A stretch of DNA of 64,000 bases from Tricholoma matsutake (GCA_026075535.2 AP026545.1:8494001-8558000); one strand, 5' to 3'; positions 20,194 to 32,693 are shown, counted from the first letter of the stretch. The notes: generated from the letters alone by a model not told the origin. A program made the numbers and translations.

Positions 20194-21369
20194 TGATGAT
20201 GCTCAACCCAGGAAAACCACCAGAACTGCCGATGAGGCAATCGATGATGTTTACGATGAGTCAGAGGAGGGTTGCAAGATGTTCCAAAAGTTTGTGGTTA
20301 AACCTCTGAGAAGATTACTAGTTAACACTAGTCGTGAAGGTAGTTTTATGAGAGACAAAGGCGTTTGTCGTGGTCCAATTGAGTATCGATCGATATTGAG
20401 GGCGATCGACGAGATCGATGACGAACAAGTTTTATCATAGATGGTCGATATGTGAACTATGGGGACCTTTCGATAGGTCAATGGTATACAAAGGGTGCGG
20501 CAAACTGCTATGAAGTGTTGGAAGGGTTACTAGAACTACGACGAGAGGATCGAGGGAGGATTGAGGATGCAATGATTGCAGAGGTTTCTTGTCAATTGAG
20601 AAAACCCGCAGAGACTTGGATTGTTTTTAGAAAGCTGATCGGATGCTTAGAACTGTATACGAGACAATATGTGAAGACAATTTCTTGTTCTTTTCAAGTA
20701 GATACTACAGAGTTTTATATGTTTTAAAAAAACTTCCTAAAATGGAATGAGAAACATGTGTAGAACATGAGGCAAAAGATATGAGTTAAGGCACAAGGCC
20801 ATAAAGGAGACTGGAATCCAAACAAGAAAGATATATATATCATATGATGAAAGAGTAATAAAGGGAAAGAACTAAAAGAGACTGTCCTTTGTGTATAAAC
20901 TGCGCTAAGTCTCGCAATAATGCATCCAGCGGGTTCTGTGCGCGATAGGGACTTGGAATGAAGCTGACCTATGATCAGCAGGTTTGAACATAGGTCCTAG
21001 TGCATGGTCTTCCACCATTTAGATAACAAAGGTGGCACCTGATGTCGCTCATAGTTTCTCGATATCGATTGATGACACTCGACAATGGTCGACAATGGTC
21101 GATCGTGGTTGTGGCTTGTTTGAATTTGGTCGGGGATGTTCGGTGGTCGTGTAGGGGAATCTTAGGGACTTTCGGGGTAGTCCTAAGGTGGTGCGATGTG
21201 GTCTTTTGATACTATCAATGTCGCTGGTGATGTTTCGATGCAGTCGATATGATATCACAATTGATAGAGTGTGTCACGCTGCGTCTGGGACATTGTAGGA
21301 GTTAGCCGATGTGATTAGAATGATGCTAAAGTGTTGAATTGGTCCTTGAGCCGAGAAGACGACCTATCA
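20194..21369 (-). repeat. Solo LTR-C in GypA-2
   Basis: 1176 bp, TGATGATGCTCAACC...GACGACCTATCA on the plus strand. TSD is CTGC at 20190-20193 and CCGC at 21370-21373, one CpG transition apart. Both ends read TGAT/ATCA. Orientation is minus, judged from the TATA-containing strand in other copies. ORF-like stretches inside are not protein genes. Confidence 0.88.
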
Positions 21370-24300
21370 CCGCCCATTCCGCTAACTCCTCTGACCTCTC
21401 CAATATTCCACCTGAGTATCACAAATTCGCTGATGTCTTTAATAAGACTAAAGCGGATACCCTTCCTCCGCATCGGTCTTATGACCTCAAGATAGAGACA
21501 GAAGATAATACTCCTCTGCCTCCGGGCCGAATGTATTCTCTCTCCCCCTCTGAATTAGAAGCCTTATGAGTCTTTATTGACGAAAACATCTGCTCAGGCT
21601 TCATCCGCCCATCCAAGTCTCTGCATGGCGCTCCAATTCTCTTCATCAAGAAGAAGGACGGTAGTCTCTGACTTTGTGTCAACTACTGGGGACTTAACCG
21701 TCTTACAAAGAAAGACCGCTATCCACTTCCTCTCATTTCCGACCTACTTGACTCTCCCTGCAAAGCCCGCTTATTCACCAAAATAGACTTGTGGCATGCT
21801 TATCACCTAGTCCGCATCGCTGATGGTGATGAGTGGAAAACTACTTTCTGCACCCACTATGGATCCTTCGAGTGGTTGGTGGTCCCCTTTGGGCTCACTA
21901 ATGCACCTGCAGCTTTCCAGCGGTTTATGAACGACATCTTCAGCGACATGCTGGATGTTTGTGTCATCGTATACCTCGACGACATCCTAATCTATTCTGA
22001 TGACAAGTCCCAGCATGGGGCTCACGTCAAAGAAGTCCTCCGCCGTCTCCAGAAAAATGGACTTTATGCCTCTCCACAGAAATGTGAGTTCCACAAAGAC
22101 ACCATCGAATATTTGGGTTTCATCCTTTCACCGGATGGACTGCGGATGTTGGAGGATAAAGTCAAAACCGTGCTTGACTGGCCCGAGCCTAGGAAAGTTA
22201 AGGATATTCAATCCTTCTTAGGCTTTTGCAACTTTTACCGCCGCTTCATTAATGGCTATTCAGACATTGTCATCCCACTCACCCACTTGATGTGGAAATC
22301 CGCACCATGGGACTTCAACAAGAAGTGCCGCAACACTTTTGAAAAGCTCAAACAAGAATTCACCCATGCCCCCGTCTTAACGCAATGGGTACCTGACTCA
22401 CAGGTGGTACTCAAAACTGACACTTCTGACTATGCCCTAGCAGCTATCCTTTCAGTTTACACTGCGGATGGAGAAATCCATCCAGTAGCTTTTCATTCCC
22501 ACTCCTTCAATCCCGCTGAACTAAATTATGACACACATGACAAGGAACTCTTGGCCATTTTCAAAGCCTTCAAACACTGGCGGCAGTACTTCGAGGGTTC
22601 TGCAAACCCGGTTGATGTGGTCACAGACCACAAAAATCTTGAGTACTTCAGCACTACCAAGTTGCTCACCCGCCGCCAGGCCCGTTGGTCTGAGTACCTT
22701 TCCCAATTCAATCTCGTCATCCGCTTCCGCCCTGGAAAACTAGGGGCCAAGCCAGATGCGCTCACTAGACGTTGGGACGTCTACCGTAAAGGGGGGAATA
22801 GCGACTTCACTTCTGTAAACCCAACCAACTTCCGACCTGTATTCACACAGGAACAGCTCACCTCTTCCCTCCGCGCCACCTATTTTGCCACACCTGTTCT
22901 TCGACAAGCAGTAATCATGGATGTTGAGAAACTTCACCACGACATCTGCACCTCCCTACCCCTTGACCCCTTTTCATCCGCACATCTTCCGACACCTACC
23001 AACCCCAACTGGACCATAGACGAGGCAGGTCTTCTCTGCCACTTCGACCGGATTTATGTTCCGGACGTTGTGGATCTTTGCCTCAAGGTCCTTCAGTACA
23101 AACATGATCACATCCTCTCTGGCCACTTCAGACAAAACAAAACCCAGCAGCTTGTCCGCCAGGAATATGTCTGGCCAAACCTCCGCACCTTTGTGCAGGA
23201 ATTCTGCAAATCCTGTACGACTTGCAAATGATCCAAATCACCTCGACACAAGCCCTATGGGTTCCTAAAGCAACTTCCAGTTCCAGAACAACCTTGGAAC
23301 TCCATCTCCATGGACTTCATTGAACAACTACCCAACTCTGACGGTCACACCGCTATCCTGGTCATCGTTGACCACCTCACCAAACAAGGCATCTTCATCC
23401 CAACTGTCAATGAAATCACAGCCCAAGAACTAGCCAACCTGTTCATCCTCCACGTCTTCTCCAAGCATGGTGTTCCATCGCATGTCACTTGCGACCGGGG
23501 ATCCGAGTTTGTCTCCCATTTCTTCTGCTCCCTTGGAAAAGCGCTCGACATGTGGATCCACTTCACTTCTGGTTATCACCCACAAGGTAATGGTCAGACA
23601 GAATGACTAAATCAGACCTTGGAGCAGTACCTCCAGATCTTCTGCAACTATCAGCAGGACAACTGGTCTCACCTCTTGCCCTTGGGGCAAATTTGCCTAC
23701 AACAATGCTCCTTCCGCCTCTACAGGCGTATCCCCTTTCTTTGCCAATAAAGGCTATCACCCAAACATTTCCGTCTTTCCAGAATGCAACTTAGCTTCAC
23801 AGCGTGCCCACAAGTTCGTCGTTGACTTAGACGACCTTCATCAGGAGCTTCGGAAACAGCTTGCAGCTGCTCAAGAGCATTATCAAGGTCCTGTGGACAA
23901 ACATCGGGCACCCGCACCCGACTTCAACATTGGTGATTTCGCATATGTCACTGCGGAAAATATCTGCACCACCCGTCCTTCCAAGAAACTTTCCGAAAAG
24001 CACCATGGCCCCTTTGAAATCATCGCCTGCCCAGGCACTCACTCAGTCACCCTGCAGCTCCCAGATCACATGCAGGCCATTCACCCTGTTTTCCATGTCT
24101 CTCAACTAGAGAAACACAATTCCAAATCGAGTACAACCTCCACCTCCTCCGATCACCATCAACGACGAGCTCGAATATGAGATCGCCGAAGTCCTCGACT
24201 CCAAAGTTGACAACCGATGTCGCTGCAAGATTCTCTACCTCGTCCGATGGGAAGGCTACCAGGGAACTGATGAGGAGACCTCCTGGCCACCTGTTATGGA

Positions 24301-24376
24301 GCTTGACCACGCCCAAGAACTCCTTGTGGATTTTCACACTCGCTACCCAGAGAAACCCGGACCATTACCTGCTTAA
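21370..24376 (+). pseudogene. pol: GypA-2 pol: RT, RNase H, integrase, chromodomain
   Basis: RT with SLSPSELEAL, FTKIDLWHAYH and [14 protein letters not shown] (catalytic YLDD near 21970); RNase H with KTDTSDYALAA and TDHKNLEYFS; integrase zinc finger HDHILSGHF...CKSCTTCK; core MDFIEQLPNSDGHTAILVIVD, CDRGSEFVSH, GYHPQGNGQTE; chromodomain near 24172-24300 (YEIAEVLDSKVDN...LYLVRWEGY...ETSW). Stops at about 21567, 21669, 23229 and 23606; those at KKDGSL-stop, CTTCK-stop and GQTE-stop are consistent with CGA to TGA. One frameshift near 23690. The 21789-23231 stretch is a long open frame. It ends 82 bases before the antisense gene. Confidence 0.92.
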
Positions 24377-24457
24377 AGTCTATTCACGTTACTTATTCAC
24401 TCAGTCTGAACTCAGAAACAAAATTCATTGAAAAGTTTTTTGGATCTGACTGGATCC

Positions 24458-25446
24458 CTACACTACATCTGCTTCTCCCTCTCCATCTTCATCACCCTCT
24501 CCCCCAACTTCACCCTCTTCTCCACCCTCATCCTTCTCTTCACCCTCCTCACCTCCACTCTCACTCTCCTCCCCGTCATCCACCCGCCTTTTCTCCAGAT
24601 ACCTCTGGAAGGCTGCCCAGTCATCTCCAGACTTGTGGATCCCACGTCTTTCCTGCCAGGACTCTCGCACTGCTTGCTCAACCTCCTCATCACCCTCGTC
24701 GCTCTCCTCCTCGGCACTTTCTTCCTCCACCCACTCTGGGTCCAAGGCATCCTGGATCTCCCCCATCAACTCCCGCACCGCATTGGCCACCTCAGCGAAT
24801 CCCTTCCTTATCACCTTCATCACCTGTTGCATTACATCTGGGTTATCCCCGGTCGCCCCTGTCATTCCCACTGTTTTTGCTGCAGGGGCTTCCTGCCCCT
24901 CCCACACTACCTCCTTGCACTTGTGTTTTACGTGCGTGCAGTTGTCGCACATGCGTCCCTTTGCACCCATCTTGAAACACGAGACCTTTTGATATTTGCA
25001 TCTGGGCCACTTGTCAGTAAGAGAAGACTGAGAAAGGAAACCAGTACACACCTTTTGCAAGGCAACATGGCCTGCACCCGCACCGGACTCTCTGACTCCT
25101 CCGACCCCACTTGCACTGTGGACTTGGTGATCTTCTTCTTCTTTGGGGACTTGCTCCCCTCTGCCTCATCCTCCAGACCCGCGGCCATAGCCGCCTGCTT
25201 CTTCTCCGCTCGTCTTGTGGCCAATGCCTCCTTTTTCTGTGCCTCTGCCTGATGCACCTCCTCAGCCTTTGCAGCCTCCTCTGCTGCCTTCTGCGCCTCC
25301 TGTGCCCGGTGTTCCTCCTCCCTCGCCACTTCCTCCAGCTCCTTCATCTCCCATTCCATCTGCTCCTTCATCGCCTGCTCCCTCTGTTCATGTTGAGCCC
25401 TCATCGCGGCCAATTTGATCTGCGCGGATACTGCTGGAGGGGACAT
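24458..25446 (-). CDS. Antisense accessory gene of GypA-2, Zn2Cys6-like, two exons
   Basis: Lies between pol and 3' LTR, opposite to the element. Exon 1 (ATG at 25446): start MSPPAVSAQIKLAAM, a long Glu/Ala/Lys coiled coil (EQAMKEQMEWEMKELEEV...), a basic patch SPKKKKITKS, ending LPCK. A 51-nt intron (25052-25002, GTGTGT...CAG) follows. Exon 2: CKYQKVSCFKMGAKG, then CDNCTHVKHKC, EVVWEGQEAP, DDWAAFQRYLEKR and a long Glu/Gly acidic tail. Joining the exons gives CX2CX6CX9CX2CX6C, the spacing of fungal Zn2Cys6 DNA-binding domains. Open throughout in this copy once spliced. It would be a nuclear DNA-binding, acidic-tailed regulator; function inferred. Confidence 0.72.
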
Positions 25447-25571
25447 AACTGATAGTTGATGGGGGAAGGAAAGAACATGAAAATTTTTTCAACCAATTAC
25501 CACATTCGGAAAATTCAACCAACTTCCTCATTCAGACTCAAACCCTCACGTGCCTCGTAGGCTCGGCACTA

Positions 25572-25583
25572 AGGGGGAAATAC
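25572..25583 (+). promoter_or_regulatory. GypA-2 polypurine tract
   Basis: AAGGGGGAAATAC directly before the TGTCAAG start of the 3' LTR, conserved as AAAGGGGAAATAC and AAGGGGGAAATAC in the other GypA copies. Plus-strand priming site. Confidence 0.75.
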
Positions 25584-26292
25584 TGTCAAGAACCATTCCT
25601 CGCCCGATCATAACCCGCATCCATCTGACTCTTTCCCCCACGTCAAACATGACTTTTGCCTATGCCTCCCAATTTTGTTCCCAGCCGCCTTGCACTGCCC
25701 ACACTGCTGTGCACCAGGCCGCCTTGTACAGCATTTATGGCTGCCTTCCCAAGGCTGCTGTCTCTATTACAAATTTGACTACGGATTCCTGTGCAGCTCC
25801 CACTAGATAATTTATCTATGCAGTTGAGACACTGCTGCAGTCTTTGTTCCTGTTCTGCATTATTCCGGACTACAGTATTTAAGCTTAGTTAGTTTCGCCT
25901 TGTATTCCTCAGTTTGTATATCGACATAGACTCGACTTTAATCTGCCAACCAAAAACCTCCTTCTACTCCAAACCCCAGTTCTCTAAGAGTCTGAACTCT
26001 GTTTGACTTGACCTCCAGTCTCCCTCTGAAGTTCTAACCTCATCTGAACTTAACCTAAGTCCCTCCATACTCCTTTCCACATTTACCCGCACTTTCCCAT
26101 CCCTACCTCCAAACCTCCAACTTGAAATTAGGACACCGGACGAGGGGAAGGGCGCAGCTTCTTACAAGCTGAAGCCAAGTCCTTTCTGTTTCCCCTCCCC
26201 ACTGAATCTGCAACGACCCGACAACCTTCCGTAAATAACACCCGCAGTGTCCGATCGGATTCCGACAAACCCTCTAGGATCAGTTCTTAACA
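25584..26292 (+). repeat. GypA-2 3' LTR
   Basis: 709 bp, same length as the 5' LTR, followed by the TSD GGAAG at 26293-26297. Confidence 0.95.
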
Positions 26293-26297
26293 GGAAG

Positions 26298-26670
26298 AGA
26301 GGTAATCCCAAATATATTCACATGGTGCAAGCCTTATCCATGAGCATGCAGTGCATACATTTAATGTACCCAATGTGTGCAGAGGTATATGGAGCAGTAA
26401 ATTGCTGATCCATTTCCCAGGTTTTAAGCCAGGCTTCCATCTCGCATCTTTGTTACGAAGGGGTATTGACCAGGGAAAAGAACTGTAATCATCATGATGT
26501 CCATAATGTATGAATTTCCAGTACAAGACTTAATGGCATGGGGGCCGGATAAGTCTACCCACACTTTCTCTAATTTTCTTGTAGCCCTATAACCTATCCC
26601 TTCCTCATGTTTCTTTGGAACAGGTGTCTTCGTCTGTTTGCAAAATACACATGAGTTGCACTTAGGTGGT
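26298..26670 (-). pseudogene. Copia-1 integrase, middle part
   Basis: Minus-strand copia integrase parallel to Copia-2 45520-45985. Reading starts at 26670 with PKCNSCVFCKQTKTPVPKK (zinc-finger cysteines), then VWVDLSGPHAI and SFPWSIPLRNKDARW. It is bounded at 26670 by ACCAC (plus-strand GTGGT, 26666-26670), the TSD of GypA-1. The codons join without a gap to those ending at 5145 on the plus strand. One apparent internal deletion near 26440. Confidence 0.86.
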
Positions 26671-27385
26671 TGTTAAGAACTGATCCTAGAAGGCACATCA
26701 GAATCTGGTTGGACCCTGTGGATGTCGATAACAGAAAGTTGTCAGGTTGTATTGGGTCCTGCAAAGGGGAACAGAAAGGACTCAGCTTCAGCTTATAAGA
26801 AGCTGCACTCTTCACCTCATCTGGTGTCCTAATTTTGAGATGAAGGTTTGGAGGTAGGAGTAGGGAAGTGCGGGTAATGCGGGGAAGGAGTATGGAGGGA
26901 CTTGGGTTAAGTTCAGATGAGACCAAAGCTTGGGAGGGAGAACTAGAGGTTGAGTTGAATGAAGTTCAGACTCTTAGAGGACAGAGGTAGGAGTAGAATG
27001 AGATTTAGATTGGCAGGTTAAAGATGGGGCTTTGTTGAGTCTATGTCGATATACAAACTGAGGAACACAAGTTGAACCTGACTAAGCTTAAATACTACAG
27101 TCCGGAATCGGAACAGAATGTCTCAGTATCTGTGGCAGTGTCTCAACTGCGTAGATAAATTATTTAGTGGGGGCTGCACAGGAGTCCATAGTTGAATTTG
27201 CAAAAGAGACGGCAGCCTTGGTAAAGCAGCCATGGGTGCTGTACAAGGCGGCCTGGTGCACAGCAGTGTGGGCAGTGTAAGGCAGCTGGGAATGAGATGG
27301 GAGGAGTTGGTGAATGTCGGATTCAAGCTGTGGAAAAGTGTCAGATGGATGCGGATTCAGATTGGGTGAGGAATGGTTCTTGACA
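26671..27385 (-). repeat. GypA-1 3' LTR (LTR-A)
   Basis: 715 bp, partner of 5146-5860. The outer flank on the minus strand is ACCAC. On the inner side AAAGGGGAAATAC (27386-27398) is the polypurine tract. Confidence 0.9.
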
Positions 27386-27517
27386 GTATTTCCCCTTTAG
27401 TGCTGAGCCTACAAGGCATGTGGGTGTTTGAGTCCAAATAAGGAAGTTGGTTGAATTTCTGAATATGGCAGTTGGTTGAAAAATTTTCATGTTGTTTCCT
27501 ACTTCCACCACCTAATC

Positions 27518-28493
27518 AATATGTCCCCCCAAGCAATCTCTGTGAATGCCAAGTTGGCCATGATGAAGGCCCAACATGAACAGAGGGAGTGGGCGATGAA
27601 GGAGCAGATGGAATGGGAGATGAAGGAGCTGGAGGAAGTGGCAAGAGAGGAGGAGTGGAGGGCACAGGAGGCACAAAAGGCAGCAGAGGAGGCTGAAAAG
27701 GCTGAGGAGGCACACCAGGAGGCAGAGGTGCAGAAGAAGGAAGCAGCAGCCACAAGAAGAGTGGAGAAGAAGCAGGCAGCTGCAGCCACAGGTTTGGGGG
27801 ATGAGGCTGAGGGGAGCAAGTCCCCAAAGAAAAAGAAAGTTGCCAAGTCAAAGGTGCGAGTGGGGTCAGAGGAGTCCAAGGGTCTGGTGCAGGTGCAGGC
27901 AGCATTGCCCTGCAAAAGGTGCATTTCTTGTTCTACTTCTCTGTCTTCCTTTACTGATAAGTGGCCTAGATGTAAATATCAAAAATCTTGTGTTTCAAGA
28001 TGGGTGCATGGGGGCGTGTGTGTGATAATTGCATGCACATCAAGCACAAATGCGAGGAGGTAGTGTGGGAGGGGCAGGAGGCCCCTGCAGCAAAACTGGC
28101 GGGAACACCAGGGGGTAGCAGGAAATTGCGGAGCTGCTGCGGCAGCTGGTGAAGACGGTGAGAAAAGGGTTTGGGGAACTTTCCTGCAACATGGAGGAGG
28201 TTTGGGATGCCTTGGACCTGGTGTGGGAGGAGGAGGAAAGCACCGGGGAGGAGAGCGACAAAGACAAAGTTGAGTGGGTGGTGAGGGAGTCCCGGTGGGA
28301 AAGATGTGGAATCTGCCAGTCAGGAGATAACTGGGCAGCATTCCAGAAGTATCTGGAAAAAAGGTGGGCCAATGACGAGGAGGAGAGCAAGGGTGGAGAA
28401 GAAGGTGAGGGTGGTGAAGAGGGTGAGGGTGTGGGGGAGGGTGAGGGTGGGGGAGAGGGTGATGAAGAAGGCGAGGGGGAAGCAGAAGTGTAG
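27518..28493 (+). pseudogene. Antisense accessory gene of GypA-1, Zn2Cys6-like
   Basis: Same gene and place as in GypA-2. Exon 1 from ATG 27521 (MSPQAISVNAKLAMMKAQHE), coiled coil, basic patch SPKKKKVAKSK, LPCK. Intron 27919-27969 (51 nt, GTGCAT...TAG with a CTGAT branch-like motif). Exon 2 starts CKYQKSC but a one-base loss shifts the frame just before the second half of the zinc cluster. A further frame change precedes the conserved NWAAFQKYLEKRWADDEEESKG-type end (split here) and the Glu/Gly tail ending at 28493. Disabled copy. Confidence 0.75.
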
Positions 28494-30057
28494 GATCCGG
28501 GTGGATCAAAAATTCTTTTTACTTTGTTTCTGTTTGTAATAAGATTCATTTCTGAGTCTTGACTGAGTTAAGGAGTAAGGTGAGTAGGTTAAGTGGGTAA
28601 TGGACCGGGTTTCTGCAGGTAGTGGGTGTGAAAATCCACAAGGAGTTCTTGGGCATGGTCGAGTTCTGTAACAGGTAGCCAGGAGGTTTCTTCATCAGTT
28701 CCCTGGTAACCTTCCCATCGGATGAGGTAGAGAATCTTGCAGCAATGTTGATTGTTACTCAAGCTTGTCGTCAATAGTGATAGGAGGAGGTGGAGGTTGT
28801 ACTCAATTTGGAATTGTGTTTGGGGAGTGTTCTTCTAGTTGGGAGACATGGAAAACAGGGTGGATGGCCCGCATGTGGTCTGGAAGCCGCAGGGTGACTG
28901 AGTGAGTTCCCAGGCATGAAATGATTTCAAAAGGACCATGGTTCCTTTTGGCAAGTTTCCTGGAGGGATGGGTGGTGCGGATATTTTCTGCAGTGATGTA
29001 GGCAAAATCACCAATGTTGAAGTTGGGTGCAGGTGCCTGATGTTTGTCTGCAGGACCTTGATAACATTTTTGAGCAGCTGCAAGCTGTTTCTGAAGTTCT
29101 TGATGAAGGTCATCTAAGTCAATGATGAACTCATGGGCGCATTGTGAGGCCAAGTTGCATTTGGGAAAGACGGAAATATTCAGGTGGAAGCCTTTGTTGG
29201 CAAAGAAAGGGGATACACCAGTAGAGGTGGAGGGAGCATTGTTGTAGGCAAACTTGCCCAAGGGTAAGAGGTGAGACCAGTCATCCTGCTGATAGTTACA
29301 GAAGATCCAGAGATACTGTTTAAGGGTCTGATTAAGTTGTTCCATCTGACCATCACTTTGTGGGTGATAACTGGAAGTGAAGTGGATCCGCATGTCGAGA
29401 GCATTTCTGAGGGAGCAGAAAAAATGGGAGATGAATTCGGATCCTCGGTTGCAAGTGATGTGAGATGGTATGCCATGCTTGGAGAAGACATGGAGGACGA
29501 ACAGGTTGGCTAATTCTTGGGCTGTGATTTCATTGACAGTCAGGATGAAGATGCCTTGTTTGGTGAGTTGGTCAACAGTGACCAGGATAGCGGTGTGGTC
29601 GTCGGAGTCAGGTAATTGTTCAATGAAATCCATGGAGATAGAGTTCCAGGGTCATTCTGGGACCGGAAGTTGCTTCAAGAACCCGTAGGGTTTGTGTCAA
29701 GGTGACTTGGATCGCTTGCAAGTGGTACAGGACTTGCAGAATTCCTGGACAAATGTGCGGAGGTTTGGCCAGACATATTCTCGGCAGATGAGCTGCTGAG
29801 TTTTGTTTTGTCCGAAGTGGCCAGAGAGAATGTGATCGTATTTGTATTGCAGGACCTTGAGATGAAGATCTGCAACATCCAGAACATAGATCCAGTCAAA
29901 ATGGCAGAGTAATCCTGCTTCGTCTATAGTCCAATTGGGGTCGGTAGGTGTTGGAAGGTGTGTGGATGATAGTGGGTTGAGGGGTAGGGAGGTGCAGATG
30001 TCGTTGTGAAGTTTCTTGACATCCATGATTACTGCTTGTTGGATGACAGGCATTGCA

Positions 30058-30688
30058 TAAGGCAAGGCAGGGGTAGGGGTATACCCTTGTGTTTTTGGGC
30101 TAAGGGTATGAGGGGTAAGGGTAGGGGTTTGGAAGTTCATACCCTTGCATACCCCTGTACCCTTACTAAGGGTACAGGGGTATGCCAGGGGTATGCTTAT
30201 ATAAGAATATCATTTGATTTTTTCAGCTACGAAGACTCATATTCAAGATTTTCATCAATTAAATTCAGATTTTGGGATTGTCCAACATGATAATGGCTTT
30301 CATATGTTAATAAGAGGTATTAATATGTGATATTAATGGTAAATACAATAGTTATCAACACTTTTCAAATGAATTTTGCTCTAAATATGTTGATTTTGTG
30401 CCAAACCCTTGTACCCTTGACAAACCCTCCCATACCCTTGGCAACCCTTATATGTTTCCATACCCTTACCCCTAAGGGTAGGGTGTTCAGGGGTAGGGGT
30501 AAGGGTATTGGAGATGGCAGATCCATCGCCTTTAGCAGAGTGGTGGGATGCTCTAGTGATAGCCTAGTGACTATGTACAAGTGTGACTGTCTACTGACTA
30601 CATGGTCACATGACCTGGAGAAGGTGTGCCCACACACACTACTCCAGTATGAGATTTGACACCCAGGGGTAACCCCTGCCCTGCCCTA
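30058..30688. mobile_element. hAT-N1, short non-autonomous hAT element
   Basis: 631 bp with its own LTR-E insertion. TIRs TAAGGCAAGGCAGGGGTAGG and, reversed, TAGGGCAGGGCAGGGGTTAC. TSD GCATTGCA (30050-30057) and GCGTTGCA (30689-30696), one CpG change apart. The ends are packed with GGGTA/TACCC repeats; the middle is AT-rich. Near-identical to hAT-N3 (63357-63845), which lacks the LTR-E. Not coding. Confidence 0.9.
30509..30646. repeat. Solo LTR-E in hAT-N1
   Basis: 138 bp, TGGAGATGGCAG...ACTACTCCA, TSD GTAT at 30505-30508 and 30647-30650. hAT-N3 shows the empty site (GGGTATGAGATTTG). Its first 40 bases differ from the other copies. Confidence 0.87.
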
Positions 30689-31344
30689 GCGTTGCAAGGT
30701 AGGTGGCATGGAGGGAAGAGGTAAGTTGTTCCTGTGTAAATACAGGTTGGAAATTGGTCAGGTTTATGGAGGCGAAGTCACTATTTCCCCCTTTGCAGTA
30801 GACATCCCAATGTCTTGTGAGTGCATCTGGCTTGGCCCCTAATTTTCTGGGGCAGAAGCAGATAACCAGATTGAACTGTGAAAGATACTCAGACCATCTG
30901 GCTTGGTGGCGGGTGAGCAGTTTGGTGGTGCTGAAGTACTCAAGGTTCTTGTGGTCCATGACCACATTGATTGGGTTTGCCAAACCCTCAAAATACTGCC
31001 GCCAATGCTTGAAAGTTTTGAAAATGGCCAGAAGTTCCTTATCATGTGTATCATAATTTAGTTCAGTGGGGTTGAAGGAGCAGGAATGGAAAGCAACAGG
31101 ATGAATTTCACCATCCACTGTGTAGGTTGAGAGGATAGCCACCAGGGCATAATTGGAAGCATCAGTTTCGAGTACCATTTGGCAGTCAGGTACCCATTGA
31201 GTTAAGATGGGAGCATGAGTGAATTCTTGTTTGAGCTGTTCAAAAGTGTTGTGGCACTTCTTGTTGAAGTCCCAGGGTGCAGATTTCTGCATCAAGTGGG
31301 TGAGTGGAATGACAATGTCTGAGTAGCTGTTAATGAAATGGCGG

Positions 31345-32693
31345 TGATAGGTCCACCTTGTCGTTCAAGCTCGGAAAACACATCTACAATCGTTGTCAAA
31401 GCTCTATGAACCCATACGAACCCTTCCGAAGCTCTACAAACTTCTACAAAGTAACGAGAATGCTTCGAAATTCTTCGCAACTCTTTGAAACTCTTCGTGA
31501 CACCTCGAAATTCTTCGTATGCCTTCAGCCGCCATAGTACAATTCCCCTGACCTTCGTACAGCTCAGGATATCCACTTGGAGCACCATTGATGGGTTCCG
31601 AACCAGTTTTGAGCAATATTGCAGCAATATTGGCCATCGAACAGGTCCGATATTTCCTCGATGGACTTCGAAAATCATTGAACATCAAAAATTGACATCA
31701 GACACTATATCGCTATCCAAATAATCATCACACACATGCCAGACATATCCCCTACCCTTGTCAAACAATATCGCACCGATTTCGGGCCACGAACAAAGTC
31801 CGAAGAATCTTCGAAAATCTTATAAAAATATTTAACCTCGAAAAACATCTTCGGACACAGTATTTCCTATTCGAACGATCTTCGGACGCATGCTGGACAC
31901 ATGGGACACTATCTCGAGTATCTCGAACACATTTCGAGTGCATGTGCACGCATACAATCTGCTCAAAGCAGTTTCCGATGTTTTATTCAATTTATAACAA
32001 GGACAGTCCGCTTTTAGCTATTCTTTCTTATTATTTCTTCATCATGTGTTATATTCACCCCTTCTAGTCTCGCTTTATTGTTCTGATATACTTATATTGT
32101 CTTTTGCCTCGAGTTTTCCACATGTTTGCCTCATGTTCTCTAGCCTTTTTAGGTACTTTCTTTATTTTATATAAAAAGATGTACTAGATACAAAGAAAAA
32201 CAAAAAGTCATTGTCTTCCTCCCAAATCACAGTGATTTGAGAGTTCAGTTTAGTCTTATTCAGTCCGAAGTTTGGTGTTTAATGCTAAACTTCCTCAAAA
32301 TTCCTCAAAATTCCTTGAGATTCCTCGCATTACGCTATTTTCGCTCTTGTTTCCCTCAATTCGCCTTTGCTTTGCTTCTACTACTCATCTAGTCCCCCGA
32401 TCTTGCGTCCGGACATATTTGCGCACTCGAAATTCCTTGAACCTTCTCCAAAAAAACCTCGAAAAATATTGTGACGTCTCGAAAATCATCACAATGTCTC
32501 GAAAATCATCGCAAGTCCTCGAAACACATTCTTTTAGCTTTGAACTGCTTCGACAAGCAGTTGTTTCATGACTATTTGATGGTCGGTCTGACAGGTGACA
32601 TCTAGAGGGCCTCACATCCTTCCTCTGACTTGTGTTATACCATCTGAAGCCTTTTTGTGGGTTTTGTTTGGGTTTCTGGGTTGAGCATCATCA
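31345..32693 (+). repeat. Solo LTR-C in GypA-1
   Basis: 1349 bp, TGATAGGTCC...GAGCATCATCA. TSD GCGG (31341-31344) and GTGG (32694-32697), one CpG transition apart. A TATA box TATATAAAAAG lies at about 32168, which sets the sense strand. Subfamily rich in TTCGAAA/CTCGAAA motifs, shared with 53874-55185. Confidence 0.88.

Larger units (their letters stand above)
9909..26292 (+). mobile_element. GypA-2, chromodomain Ty3/gypsy retrotransposon (with nested insertions)
   Basis: Complete outer boundaries: two 709-bp LTRs (9909-10617 and 25584-26292), exact TSD GGAAG (9904-9908 and 26293-26297), polypurine tract before the 3' LTR. Order: gag, protease, RT, RNase H, integrase, chromodomain, antisense accessory gene, 3' LTR. 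It is interrupted by GypB (11021-18486) and solo LTR-C (20194-21369); without them it is about 7.7 kb. It is inserted in the Copia-1 integrase region. Confidence 0.95.

Noticed and set aside
20452..20727. 91-codon frame inside solo LTR-C in GypA-2
   Set aside because: Not conserved in the other LTR-C copies and lies within U3/R sequence.
24458..24750. Arg/Glu-rich 95-codon frame overlapping the antisense exon 2
   Set aside because: Alternative frame of the same acidic repeat region; the Glu/Gly frame is the one conserved in three copies.
24428..25252. Plus-strand 274-codon frame, Leu/His/Pro-rich, after GypA-2 chromodomain
   Set aside because: It is the complement of the conserved antisense gene; its composition mirrors Glu/Lys-rich codons and its frame is not kept in other copies.
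30058..30540. TACCCTTA/GGGTAAGGG runs resembling telomere repeats
   Set aside because: They are irregular, lie inside TIR-bounded elements with 8-bp TSDs (hAT-N1, hAT-N3), and are subterminal repeats rather than TTAGGG arrays.
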